A stretch of 64,000 nt of DNA, taken from NCBI GenBank assembly GCA_007644065.1, contig VJWN01000023.1:73434-137433 (forward strand), given 5' to 3'. This stretch comes from Margaritispora aquatica. Its lineage: Eukaryota; Ascomycota; Leotiomycetes; Helotiales; Discinellaceae. Below, piece after piece: positions 10,645-23,578 of this stretch (positions within the stretch are counted from its first letter, which is position 1; each line of letters begins with the position of its first letter). The notes under the pieces are model-generated. The model saw nothing but the letters and a program-made list of their open reading frames with translations. It made no database searches and was not told the origin of the DNA. The position numbers and the translations under genes were made by a program.

Positions 10645-13365
10645 TCAGACTTTCAGTCGATGCAACATCAATCTCAAAATCCAATTTTTCCCTCCACTCT
10701 CGTACTCTGCTTTAGTCAAAAGCTCCTGCATCTCTTTGTACAACTCCCCCAGGACGTTCTTCGTATACTCAACACTACCTGTTTCTCTCAACCTCTCTAA
10801 GAAAAGCTTTTTAGCTTCCGTTGTCATGATTTTGGTCTGGTTTCGAGTCTGTAGGATGCTTTTCATTTCAGCGATATGTTGTTCTTGTCCGAAGTTCAAG
10901 GCATGAATGGTGGGCAGAGTGAATGAGCCTTGGTCGAGATCATCATAATTCTCAGACTTGGTGTCTGTGTCTGATATATCTTGATAGTCGTCGCGGAGTT
11001 GGTAGTACCGGCCGAGAATTGTCATGAATGCTGTGATATTGAGGTCTGAATTTGTCGTTGCCTCCGCTTGCATCAGTTTTGAGGTGAGTCGGAAGAGACC
11101 CCCAGTTTCTGAAAGCATGTTAGTTGAAGTCAACTCTCCAACCAAAAAACCGTACTCTGTTCCAAACACTCCAGATATGCTGCTACAGTTGGTGCCTCGC
11201 AGTTGAACGTCCAATAGAGATCCTTTCCCTGGCCGATATGCAGTTGCTGAAGCTCATCTGGGTGATTATTAGCTTTGGATGGTGGGGAAAAATGACGATC
11301 TCACAGAAAAAGTCGGCCATCGCTTGTCGAGAAAGTTTCAAGACGTGTGTTGAGCACTTGGCATACATGAATGTTGCTGTATTAACTGTTTGGCTTTCAC
11401 CAAAAACCATATGAGCTGCAGGTGCACCTCGCCTTCGAGGTGACCTATCTTCTACGTCATCGAGCCTAGGGAATTCAGTAGTATACTGCAATCAGACTTG
11501 AGAGTAAAACTTACATCAACGAGATGTTATGAATTGTGGCCACTATCTCCCGAATCAATTGTAGTGCTGCAGCAGGAACTTGATACCATGCGTTGAGAGC
11601 ATCAATCAGTGTATCCCTTGCTCCACCAGCAGGTAAAGATGCGATATACTGGAAGGATCTTGTTATCATCTGGCTAGTCAGTCAGATGATGTTACATGAT
11701 ATCAAAGCAACTCACCTCGTCGGGCATCTCATCTGCCGTTGTTGTGTACGAGTTTGGTCTTGCGCAAATATCGCTCAACTTCATTGTTGACTCGTTCTTC
11801 AAGATCTCCCTTGGTGGTGTTTCATTTCCTAATGTTGAGTCCGTGGAAAAGGCAGAACCTCCATCTTTTTTTTCGGCCTCTACATGCTCGTGTTGCGCCG
11901 TCGATTGCGTACAGATGCATCCTGATGGATGAGGTAATCTTACCATTGCATCTGACGAATGCATAAACTTTGGTAAGTTGCGAACGCATATGGAATTGAA
12001 TATTGCTCGGATATACAACCCAAAAATTTGAAGTACGGACAAAACAATCAATGACCCTGCCGTTCTCCAGTCGCTTTTGGTATGAACATATCCATGTTTT
12101 TTGATGTGACTTCTGACCTCTCCATCTGGAATTAGAATGTCCGAGGTGGGATCGGACCTGACCTTGTTCCTTGTGTGATTCATTGGTAATCCCACAGATT
12201 GGACATTTTCCTTGAACTTCCAAGATGTGTATCGAGGTGATGTTGCATGCCAAAGTGCGTTGCCTGCAATAGAGAACTCAATAGCAGCTAGCAGTTCAAT
12301 CATTTCCGTGCCTGGCCGACTTTCTTGAATATACTTGTCCCTTATCTGACAATACTCGGTCTGAAGGTCAATAATCTTCCTGTACAAGAGTTTCGTTGCT
12401 GCCCTGGTTTCCAACTTATGTAGTCTCATCAGCACTGTTATGGCGTTCACAATTTGACCTGTCTTTCCTCTGCGTTCCCATTCATCAACCTCTTTCTCGT
12501 ATGAGCAATAGTCATTTGTCAGACCAAGGATATGACCTGCCATATGCATGATATGCTTGATTGGTTCCACTTCCTTAGGTCCTAAGGAGTTGGCCTTGCA
12601 AAAGATTATTTCATGCATGAAAAACCTAAATAGATGAGCTTCAGCGTAATTTAGTTGATGAAAGGGTAATCATACGTAGCTCCACTATCTTCACGGCGGA
12701 ATTCCATATACTCCTCAAATTCAGGAGCAGCCAGGGCTCTATCTCTTTCATCGGAAGAGATTGCGAGAAAAGTCTTATAGTCTTGTATCATTACCTTGCC
12801 CCAGATGTTCTCAGTCGCGAGCATTTGGTAGACAAATTTGGCTTGAATCGCTTTTTGGCTCTTGTTTTCAATCTTCGAATTTTCGTTGCCTCTAAGAAAA
12901 GCCAGTGAGGCATTTGTCCTATCGTACTTTGAACACCTTAGAACATGGTCTTAGTTTAAAAGAATTAGGTGTTTTACCTCTTCAGAAGTCTTTGCATCAT
13001 CAACCCAGTCTGAGGGAATAAGCACAGGTCGCAGTTGGAGGCTGATGGGACCTACTGTCATGCAACATAGCATATTCATTCAAGTATGCACATATTTCTT
13101 GTCGGTCGCATACTGAATCAGGAAACCATAAGGAATTTGCGCTTCCAGCCACTTCGCTAAAGGTCGCATGCCCCAAGTTATGTATCCCAGCTGCTCTCAA
13201 ATCTTTACGACACTCCAAAATAGCCTCGTCTATCTCGTTTTCATATATACTGATCCTCGGGCGAAACAGGAGAGGTAGGTCTAAGTGTTCGTATACCTCT
13301 GCTGGTATCTCTTTGGACAAGTGGTGTTTGATACCTTCGAGGTTCCGGTATCTTTTTGGTGCCAT
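10645..13365 (-). CDS. Chimeric terpene synthase (class I cyclase + prenyltransferase)
   Basis: Eight exons join in phase (13365-13056, 13009-12978, 12926-12676, 12625-11716, 11648-11515, 11465-11305, 11257-11156, 11108-10645) for 787 aa. This is a PaFS-type bifunctional enzyme: the C-terminal part builds a C20 or C25 prenyl diphosphate and the N-terminal part cyclises it. Cyclase: Asp motif DNWVD (103-107) where relatives usually have DDxxD/E, the RREDSGAT block, and an intact NSE motif NDYCSYEKE (235-243). Prenyltransferase: YIASLPAGGARD (from 502), first DDVED (548-552), HMVFGESQTVN, KTGGLFRL, second DDYQD (673-677). The linker (about 345-500) is unusual: it contains a hydrophobic stretch at about 387-411. 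Both active sites look usable. Product unknown; a di- or sesterterpene is expected. It is head-to-head with a P450. Confidence 0.9.
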
Positions 13366-14482
13366 CTCCTCTTTGGGCCTTGCTGTCGTCCTAGATTACA
13401 AAGAGAGAATAGTACTTGGCGCTTTTCAATGAATGCAAGAATTTGAAAAAGCATCCATTCAAAAAGCAAGCTTTTCAGCACACCGGGCCCCCGATCTTAA
13501 TATGCGACTGGAAAACCGACCTATCGACCAGTGGTACCTCCGAAGCCACATTCATTACTTTTGGGCGCAACCAAATAAGCTGAAGGAAATCAAGGCATAC
13601 TTGCTTCACACACCATAAGTGAAATGCAGGAGAGAGTGAATCATGCTAGGTCTCACAGCCTCCTGTATCGTCAAGCGGATAGCAATCACACCAGTGGGCG
13701 AGATCAACAGGAACCCACACGCAATGAGGCTGTTGAAAGGACAGAATTGCAGCTCTCTAGCAACAGTAAAAATCAGTGCACAGCAACATGGTCGAGCCCT
13801 AGAGCTCGCCGACAATATAAAACCTACCTTCCACGATCTATCATTTCAGGGCAAGATTGTCGGTCGTTCGACAAACAGGCATCTATCGTGGACAACATGA
13901 TCGAAACTTTATCATATTGCTATAAAGGTGTCTAACTTGACAGTTCTCGTTCCCACGATTCCTGGTGAAACTATGCTCTACAATGAAACGTGGTGCAAAT
14001 GGTTTGTGTACATCACACTTCTTGGACCCGGATTCGCAAATCGCCGACACATGATTTGTCAATCAGTCTTGCAAAAATTGAGGATAATATGTGATAGGAC
14101 GATACACAAAGATGTTAATGTGTAACACAGAGATCGGCGTTGAGATTCATCCATATTATCCTGTACTATTGACACAAGAACATCCTGCTTGGACAACTCA
14201 ACGATCCGAGGATATGGCCTGAGTCAATGAAAGCTAAACTTCGACGTCTTGACTACAGAGCGCCAGTGTCGCATTTCAGATTCCGATATTTCTTCGGTCC
14301 TGGGAGCAGCACGAGAATTCCATGTGTTGTTGATTTTGTTGTTCAGAGCAAAGTGCAAGGCTGCTCGATTTCATCCCATCCATATCTGGCGGGGCAATAG
14401 AAACCTCGAACCCTTACAATCCAACTCTGTGATTTATTTAGTCGAGACTAAAGAAGACACTACAACTTGCTATTTTGTCTCA
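13366..14482. promoter_or_regulatory. Bidirectional promoter of terpene synthase and P450
   Basis: This 1.1-kb region lies between two divergent biosynthetic genes. The open frames inside it (for example 13624-13935 +) have low-complexity translations with no family resemblance. Co-regulation of the pair from here is inferred from layout only. Confidence 0.55.
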
Positions 14483-16332
14483 ATGGCTTTCAACATTGTA
14501 CATTTACCTTCGCCGCAAGATCTTGCAGTAAGTATTTCACATTGTCAGATGGACGAGCCACGCTGAATTTATAGAAAGTTGTTAGCAGGATCATTTTTCA
14601 TATTGAAAGCAACTTATAACTTGTTCTTCCACCCACTTCGAGGCTTCGCAGGGCCATGGTATTGCGGAATGTCCAGAATCTGGTTTGTCAAGGCCAATTG
14701 GCAGGGTGTTCTCCATCTTAGGCTGAACGAGCTCCACGAAGCATATGGACCCATTATTCGTATCGCTCCAGACGAATTGTCCTTTGTCGACGTAAGAGCC
14801 TGGCAAGAGATCTACGGTAGGTTTCTCTGTCTCCATGACTGCTAAGTAATACTTGAAGATCTTGGAGCTGACAACAGCCAGGTCGGAACCGTAGGTCTGA
14901 AGGGCATTCAACGACACTGTTTCAAAAGGATCCTTTCTTCTATGGCACTTTCCTCTCAGATACAAACACATTAGTAAGCGAGGTTACATCCCTTGGAGAT
15001 CCTATAAACTGATCAGAACAGATTGATGCCGAAGGTGCTGAGCATAAAACCCAAAGACAGACAATAGCGTTTGCATTCTCCCACAGAGGCCTGGTTAAGT
15101 CCGAAAGCGTGTATGAAGCTCAAACTAGTGTAGCAATCAATCACTTGGGATGTTACGCCCCCATCTCGAACAAAGAGGGGAAACTTGTGTCTATTGACAT
15201 CAATCCCTGGATCTTGAATGCAACACTTGAACAAGCAGGTTTGACGACGATTGGTGAGAGCATTGGCGCTTTAGAATCATTTCCAATAGTTCACCCCGCT
15301 ATCCACTCGCTTGAGGTGGCCTTCGCTATTTTAAAGAAGTATTTCTTATGTAGATACATTGCTTTCCGCCTGATCGATACACTTGCAAATATATTGGGAT
15401 ACTTGTGCTTGCGTGTACCTGGATTCTGGGCAACTGTTGATGGAGTCACGCCCTTCGTCAATAAAAGACTCGCTAAACTCGACAAGAGAGACGATTTGGG
15501 TAATCACCTCTTTACACCCCATCCCGTTCAGTATTGCTAATCATCTTATCCTTATAGTATCACTAATGCTCTCCGACGACGCCACCGTTGAACCAGACAT
15601 TCCAAGCATCAAGAAAATGGCTTATGTGATGATCAACGCCGGCACCGAAACCACCAGCCGTCACCTCACCATAACGCTCTACCTCCTTCTCTCAAATCCC
15701 CGCACACTCCATAGACTCACTTCTGAGCTCCGCTCCAACCACACAACAGCGAAATCTATCACCGTCTCATCCATCACCAAACTGCCCTACCTTACCGCCT
15801 GCATTAATGAGTCTTTCCGCATCTTCCCACCCATCTTCCTTGCGCCGCCACGCAAAACGCCCCTCGAAGGCGCCGTCATCTGCGATACGTATATCCCTGG
15901 CAATGCGACGATTGGGATTCACCACTGGGCGATTAATCATAGTAAAAAGAATTTTGTGAGGGCTGGGGAGTATGTACCGGAACGCTGGTTGGATCCTAGG
16001 GGAAAGGAATTTGCGGCCGATAGGAGAGAGGCGTTGCACCCGTTTTCGTATGGGCCTAGGTCGTGTATTGCTAAGGAGTGAGTTTGATTTGCTCTCACTT
16101 ATCCATTTTTCTGCACAGCAAGAGAGTATTTGACTAATGTAAATGATATAGTATGGCTCAGATGATGAGCAGGCTGTATATCAGTCGCTTGCTTTGGGAG
16201 TATGATCTTGTGCTTGATCCCAAGACGAAGGCGTTTTGGCCGGAGGGTGGGAGAGGATTTGTAACTCATGATTCGAGACCGTTGTATGTGGGTATGACTA
16301 GAAGGTCTGATCTGGGTGACAAGAAAGATTAG
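14483..16332 (+). CDS. Cytochrome P450 monooxygenase
   Basis: Exons 14483-14527, 14579-14816, 14903-14973, 15022-15499, 15558-16077 and 16152-16332 give 510 aa. The N terminus has a hydrophobic helix (LLAGSFFILKATYNLFF) followed by HPLRGFAGPWY, typical of ER-bound fungal P450s of the benzoate-hydroxylase/trichodermin C-15 hydroxylase kind. The I helix has MINAGTETTSRH, the K helix ESFR, and the haem loop FSYGPRSCIAKD with Cys447 as ligand. All hallmark residues are present, so it should be active. Several acceptors are AAG; they were chosen because they alone keep the frame (for example into GHSTTLFQKDPFFYG). Its head-to-head position suggests that it oxidises the terpene made by the neighbour; this is inference. 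Confidence 0.88.
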
Positions 16333-17237
16333 TTGTTAAGTCTTCTGATGTCCATCGAGGTGGTGTGGTTTTAAGCGAGGTTTCTCCTGTCTTTGCGTTG
16401 AGCATAGATTTTAGACGCGTCTTGAGGGGTTGGTGGCAAATTGATTGTTAGGTCTCAATTATGTTTAATCAAACTTGTTTGCGTTGAGTTACTGTATCAA
16501 TTTCTTTTCTAAGAGATGGAATGGAAATGGAGTATCACTAGAGGTCACGTGGTTGCTATCCTTAGAGACTTGGGGGAGTTCGCTCGGCCCGAACCGGCCG
16601 TTCACAAGACTCTCCTGTCAAGTCATCACGAAGGTCAGAGCATCTTCGACGACTCTTCTTCCATCTTTCTTTACACTTCTTAATACTGACTATACACTTT
16701 CTTGATGCTGGATTCACTATTTTGAATGTGTGATGTGTATCGTATACTATGAGTGATATTGCTTGTAGGCTTGATTCACCCAAACAAGAAATGATCGCCA
16801 ATATATTCTCATCAGTTCATACTGCAGCGCCGCAGGCTTCTATCCCACACTCTCCATAGAAGGCAGATCAAGCTCGTAATTAGTATAAGCTCAAGGCGCT
16901 CACGACTTTAGGGCTGCACACTTGCATATGGTCGAGACATGGTTTGTCACAGAATCAGTCTCGAAATGTGAGATGGCAGTGATGACTAAATCCTCTTTCG
17001 CTCGGGTGGCTGATTCGATGAGTTGTGATGGGCTGAGGAGTTGCATAGACGCCTCCTCCAACGCCCCCACTGTCAGCTTAAACCCTGCTTAGAGCTTTGG
17101 GGTCCAAAAATGGCCACTCTATCAGGCTTTTGTTATCCTTTACGACTCCCTTCATACTCCAGAATCTTACGATCCGAGAACTCTGCTTGGGCAGTAGGGA
17201 AAAGCTTAAGTCTTTGTTTGACGGCGATGTGAGGAAG
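16333..17237. other. Intergenic region between P450 and NLR gene
   Basis: This 0.9-kb gap contains the P450 3' UTR and the upstream region of the NLR-like gene. I see no coding signal that joins to either gene and no RNA gene. Confidence 0.45.
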
Positions 17238-20200
17238 ATGCCGACTCGCATAGCAGAAAAGTATATATACAATCTTTAAAGCTTGAATTTAGCTGATCAG
17301 GCAACAGGGAGTTGAAGACACAGCTAGGAGGGATTGTTGAAGCTTTCTTTGAGAATCTCAGTCCTACAGAAAAGCAGCTTTTTGTTGCAACTACTGTGGT
17401 TGAGAATCTCCTTAGTGATGTTTCAACTGCCGAGAAGACCTACAAGGCGAAGAGTTCGAGTCGCAGAGCTTCAGCGGCATTGAAGCCATTTATTGCAGGT
17501 ATTGAACAGTATGCCATTGCGTTTGATGTTATAGCAAACACAAACCCTTTGATCCTATCGCCACTATGGGGTTCTTGCAGGATCGTACTACATGTAGGTT
17601 TGTCGTATTGTGAGTCCAAGTGCTACTTGTTAACACGCATATAGCTCGCGAAAGAGTACTCGGAGTACTTTGACAAGATATCGGATATGATGGAGATCAT
17701 GGGTCTCCATCTTTGTCAGCTTCGGAGGCTGCCCCAACTCTTTCCTCGAAACGATCAACTAAGGTCATTCATGGTGGAGGTCTTTCAGATTATGTTTGAG
17801 TTCTGTGGCAAGGCTCGTGATGTGTTCGTCCAAGCGAATGAGCGAAAGGGCAAAAACCATTTGAGAGCGATCACCCCGATTGGCTTGACAACCATGATCA
17901 AACTGATTTGGAAGCCTTTCAAAGTTCAATTTGGAGAGATTAGATCAAGACTCGCCGATTGCATGGCAAAGATAGAGTTCGAGATCAATATTGCCGAGAA
18001 GGAAGAAGCTCATGCAGAGCGTATTCGCGCCTCGAAGAATCGAACAATACAAGCAAATCGTTGGGAAGAAACGGAGAAGTTCCAAAAGATATGGAGGGCC
18101 GAGACCGAAGATAATGGAATGGAGAAGGTCACTAAATGGCTTGCCCCTGCCGATGTGGCGAGCAACCATACCGCCTCGACTAAACTCAGACATGGTACCA
18201 CAGGATCATGGTTCCTGAAAAGCGACGAGTTTCAAGATTGGCTCAGTGACGATTCGTCTCCTTTGTTTTGGCTACATGCAATTCCTGGAGCTGGAAAGAC
18301 AGTTCTTGCCTCCAGCATAATCAACTATCTGAAAAATGAGCACCAGGACCAAGAAGTTGGTCTAGCCTACTTCTACTGCGATTATAAAGATCCCAATAAG
18401 CAAGAGCCTTCTGTTGTGCTTAGGACTATTTTAAATCAGCTTAGTAGCCAGAATATCGCAGTTTTCCAACAAGTTCAAACCTTCTTTAAGGATCAATATA
18501 AAGACGACAAGAGTGCAACGATGACACCACCATCGCTCGATATTGTCCGAAGCAATTTTGGGCAATTCCTCTCAACCTCCTTTCGCACGGTTTACATCGT
18601 CATTGACGCTGTTGATGAGTGTCATGACAAGGAATGTATTCTCAAGGCGATCACTGCCATCTCAGGTTCAGTTGACCATATCAAGATTATCGTTAGCTCT
18701 CGTGAGGATCCGCTTATCAACGAAGAGTTTAAGGACTTCCCAAACTTGAAGATGAAGGCGGCTCACGTCTCCGGCGATATTGAGAGCTATGTCAATGCAA
18801 CTTTGAACACACGCATTGCCACCAAAAAGTTGAAAGTAAAGGATGATGAGCTCAGGCAGCAGATTCTAGAGACCCTTGTCTTGAAAGCAGAAGGAATGTG
18901 AGTAGATCTTCTGATCACGGGCGTTCAAAGCTTAATAACTCTTTTAGGTTTCAGTGGATCAATTGTCAAATTGACCATCTGTGCAAGTTCAAAACACATA
19001 ACACAATTCGAGAAGCCCTCAAACACCTACCAAAGACTCTTGAAGACACATATTCTCGTATCCTCGAATCTATTGATGAAGATCACATCGAAATTGTTCA
19101 GAAGTTGTTGAAGTGGCTTGTGCGAGGAACTCGCGAGATGTCGCTGGCAGAGTTGGCTTCTGCCATAGCCATCGATCCAAATAGTGAGAATGAGAATGTC
19201 GATCCGGACGACTTGATGGACCCCGAAGATATTGTTGGCTACTGTAGCAGTCTAATTACAGTCTCCGATGATCAGAGAGTATCACTCGCACATTTTACTG
19301 TTAAGGAGTTCTTAACTTCGGATAGAATCAAGGAGACCTTGAACGTCTATCACATCGGTTGCGAGGAAGTTCATGCAGAACTGGCACAGGTCTGCTTGAC
19401 TTACCTGGGATACCGAGATTTCGACCACAAGCCACTGTCTTGTAGAGTTGATGTCTCCACGTTTCTGGAACAGTTCGATTTTCTCGAGTATGCATCAAAG
19501 TCGTGGCCAATACACGCACACCAGGTGTCTACGTCCGAAGGCCTAATCCATGATCTTATTGAAAAGCTCTTCCATTCTAATAGCAGAAGATGCAATAATT
19601 ACGATTTGTGGCTACAGATATACTTCTTACAACGTCGTCATAAAACGTGGAATCTCATTGTCCCAGTCCATACAGCACCAATATATTATGCATCATTGTT
19701 TGGTCTGCCTAAGACTGTCGAGTCACTTCTCGATGAGGGCGCTGAAGCAAAAATAAATGATGGTCCTGACGATTGTTTGAGTGCCTCGTCATTTGAAGGA
19801 CACTCCGATGTCGTTGAGATCCTACTAAAGCGCTGCTACGAAGGCAAAAGTAAAGAAGAACTGAAAAGGTATCTTTACTTAGCAGCATCTCGAGGCCACA
19901 AAGAAGTAACAGAAGCTCTCCTTGGTTGGGGTGCACCAATAGAAAGCAATGGGGGTAAGTATGGGACCGCACTGCAAGTTGCTGCCCTTGAAGGTCATCC
20001 TGGTGTAGTTACTGTCTTGCTCAAACGAGGCGCAGACTTTAAGGTCATTGATGCTAGATTCGGCATGCCTTTATCTGCGGCTGCGGAGAAGGGACACCGG
20101 AGGGTTGTACAACTTCTGCTAGATGCTGGCGCCCCAATAAATGGTCGAGGTGGGTGGTTTTCATCCCCACTCGTATCTGCTATCGTGGGTAAAGATGATT

Positions 20201-23200
20201 TTATTATCAACAAGATGCTAGACAGCGGTGCAAACGTCAATCTACAAGGTGGACGCCATGGCTGTCCATTGATGGCAGCTGCTGCGCTGGGGAAGATTGA
20301 TCTTGTAAAGAAGCTCATTGATCTTGGTGCTAAAGTTAACGATGAAAACGACAAAGGAGCGGATGCATTGCATTCTGCATGCTGTGCAGGAAGACTTGAT
20401 GTTGTTGATCTGTTGATATCTTCTGGTGCGGATGTAAATGCAAAGGGTGGGAAGCACCGCAATGCTCTTAATGCCGCGAGTGCTGAGGGGCATCTGGACA
20501 TCGTTCAGAAACTTTTGGCAGCTGGAGCTGATCCCACCGCATTCGACAATCACTATGGGAACGCATTGCAAGCTGCAGCATTCTATGGGCACAAGGATAT
20601 CGTATGTATCTTTGCAAACGCTGGAGTTGATGTCAATGGAGGTGGGGGAGTTCGTGGCTCGGCTCTTGTCAGTGCATCGGCTTCAGGAAATACTGATATG
20701 ATTGATCTTCTCATCTCGCTCGGGGTTCCAGCAAAAAACACACAAGATATGAGAGATGCAATGATTATCGCTACACGAAAACAACATGAGCCTCTCATCA
20801 GACATCTTATAAGCCTCGGCGCCGATATTGATGGAATTGGTAAATTGAGATCGACTTCAGCACTATGGTGTCCTTTAGCTCTTGCAGCAAATCGGGGTGC
20901 GCAGCCTCTGGTAGAGACTCTGCTAGGCTTAGGGGCAGATGTTAATGCTCCTGCTGGCATCCAAGGCACTGTCCTAATTGCAGCGACAAATAGCGATCAT
21001 TGCAACCATAGTATTCTTGAGCGTCTACTTGCTGCGGGAGCCAATATTAATACAGTTGTCCTGCCAAATGATAGTCTTCCGTTCAGCGCAATATCGGCTG
21101 CTACCCAAAGAGCAGACTTCAAAGCACTGACTTTGCTTCTTGATCACGGTGCAGATCCGAATGTGTTCAAGAACTGCTGGGGCACTCCGCTCATGGATGC
21201 AATCTCGCTGAGAAACGAGACTTTGGTGGATTTACTTCTGGACAGAGGTGCTGATGTAAATCAATGTATCAAGCCTAACCTAGACCTTACCAAAGACAAT
21301 GGGGTCATTACTCCCATGGAAGATGCAGCATGTATAGGTCATGTCGGGTTGATCCACCGCTTTCATAAAGCGGGTGGAAATCTTGTGCATACCCGGGATG
21401 ATGTCGTTTTCAAAACCGCTCTTCAATGTGCAGCTTATCATGGGCAAGAAGAGGCAGTTAAGGTTCTTCTAGAACTCGGAAGTGATCCAAATACAATTGG
21501 GGGTGTTTTTGGGTCGGCGCTTCAAGCTGCTGCCGCTTCTATCGACGGTGAAATGAGTATTCCATGCATGAAGCTTCTTGTTGCCGCAGGAGCAAACATT
21601 CACGAGCATCATATCGGCAAGGTACTGTCCCTAATTCTGACCTTGATGTTTAATTGCTAATGCTACATCAGTTTGGTTCCGCTTCTATTGCCTCCTGCAT
21701 GACCTGGCAGCCCGAGAGTGGCTTAGATTATCTCCTTGAGTGCGGAATTGATGTTAATCTGAACTGTGGCGGAGAGTTTCCCTATCTCATCATTGCGATG
21801 GCTTACAACGGTAACACGAAAGGTGTTCAGATGCTGATCGATAAAGGTGCTGATGTTAAGAAGTATGGAGGACTTTGGCACTCAGCAGTTCAGGCTTCCA
21901 TGAGCGATCACTCCATCGGTGAGTTATCCATGACCTCGTGGTATTATGTTTCACAATTGTGCTGACAGGAAAAGGCGATTTCACTACTACAGAAGTCCTT
22001 CTCAAGGCTGGTGCTGATATCAATGCCTGCGGAGGACAATGGGGAACAGCTTTGGCTGCTGCCTATAGATGTGGCTATTACAACATTATCTGGGAGCTTT
22101 ACAAGAACGGTGCTTCCCATGAGCTCCTCGGTGGTAAATGGGGATCAGCCCTGGGCTCAGCGCTGTCTGGTGCCTGCCATACACTCGTACATCAATTCGT
22201 CGAACGACACAAGGTCAATGTCAATCAAGTCTGTGGACGATGGGGTCCAGCTGTTCATTTCCTAATAGAGAAACGCGCTTATGACGAGGAGGAACTAGTT
22301 CAATTATTCTTGAACTCGGGAGCTGATGTGAATGCATTAGGAGGTCGATATGGGACCCCACTTGGCGCAGCAATTGTAGAAGGAGAACCAGGTCTAGTAG
22401 AAGATCTACTCAGGCGAGGAGCAGATCCAAACCTTGCATGTGAAAAGACGGGCATCAATCCTCTTTGGCTCGCCGCACGAGTAGGTCGACCAGATTATGT
22501 GACGCAACTTCTCGAGCATGGCGCGACAGTGGACTTCTGTCTTCCACACAAGGGAACCGCCCTTCAAGGCGCAATAAGAGACGGTAATGAGGCTACTATC
22601 CAGTTACTTCTCGACGCAGGCATGGACGCCAACGCAGTAACTAAAGGGATGCATGGAACTGCCCTGAACGCTGCAGTGTATTCCAACAATCGTGATATCG
22701 TCGATTTCCTCATTTTAAACGGTGCGGACGTTACTAAATGTGGGGGAACATACCACTCCATCCTCGAAGTCGCAGCCATTAAGGCAGATCTCCCCCTCTT
22801 CCGCTACCTCCTGAAGAAAGGCGCAAAAATCGACGATTTCGGTGGGAAACATCACACGCCACTCCAAGCAGCTTGTTCAGCTGGCAGAGCAAAAATCGCC
22901 AAGATCCTCCTTCTGAATGGCGCTGATCCCAACATCGTCGGTGGGTTGCACAGCACCGCTTTACAAGCAGCTTGTGCAAATGGAAAGTTGAAACTGGTTC
23001 GGATGCTACTGCACTTTGGTGCTGATCCGAAAATTCGAGGCGGTTTGTACGGAAGCGTGCTCACGGCTGCAGCTTTGAGGGGCGACTCACGAATCGTGAA
23101 GGTGTTGCTTGCGGAGGAGGGTATGAGTGTTGATATGCTGGGAGAGAAGAAACGGCATTTCAAAACCAAGGCATGGGCGAGGACTCAGGCTGTCATTGAG

Positions 23201-23578
23201 GCTGCTGTGGCTGATACGGAGCCCTTGACTCCATTTGATGTGGACACTATCAAGCTTCCTAAGGAGGAGGATGAGGAGCTGTCTTTGATTGAGGAACAGT
23301 GTGTAGGAGGTGAAGGTGTCGCTACCGAGATACCTAAGAGTCCTGCGCTGAGTGCCGGCGGTAGCGGCAGCGATGCAGGGAGTGATGCAGTCTTGGTTCA
23401 CCGGAGCAACTCAATGGTTGCTGCTACTGCTACGATGGATCAGATTATGTTGATGTCGGTCGTGGATGAGTCAAATATGACTAGTTTAGTGGCTGTGGCT
23501 GAAGATGAAGATGAGGAGGTCGAGGATATGTCGGCGTTGAGTTGGGTGCAGATCACGGGCGATGAATTATATGCATGA
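17238..23578 (+). CDS. NLR-like STAND protein: DUF7708-like, NACHT, ankyrin repeats
   Basis: Exons 17238-17260, 17308-17593, 17645-18897, 18948-21621, 21672-21918 and 21969-23578 give 2030 aa. Residues 1-200 resemble the fungal DUF7708 N-terminal domain (ALKPFIAGIEQYAIAFDV, PLWGSCRIVLHLAKEYSEYF). The NACHT P-loop is IPGAGKT (G318 onward) and Walker B is VYIVIDAVDE; a winged-helix-like part follows (HLPKTLEDTYSRIL). From about residue 740 to 1950 ankyrin repeats run almost without break (GADVNAKGG-type loops). The tail is acidic. Such proteins are intracellular sensors that oligomerise on ligand binding; several fungal relatives act in non-self recognition. The first exon of 23 nt is the least certain part, but it is the only upstream ATG I found that splices in phase. 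Confidence 0.88.

Noticed and set aside
13624..13935. Open frame between terpene synthase and P450
   Set aside because: No domain, no splice partner, two overlapping frames of similar length; more likely promoter DNA.
10645..23578. Idea that the NLR gene belongs to the terpene cluster
   Set aside because: They are only neighbours (0.9 kb apart); no shared motif was found, so I keep them apart.
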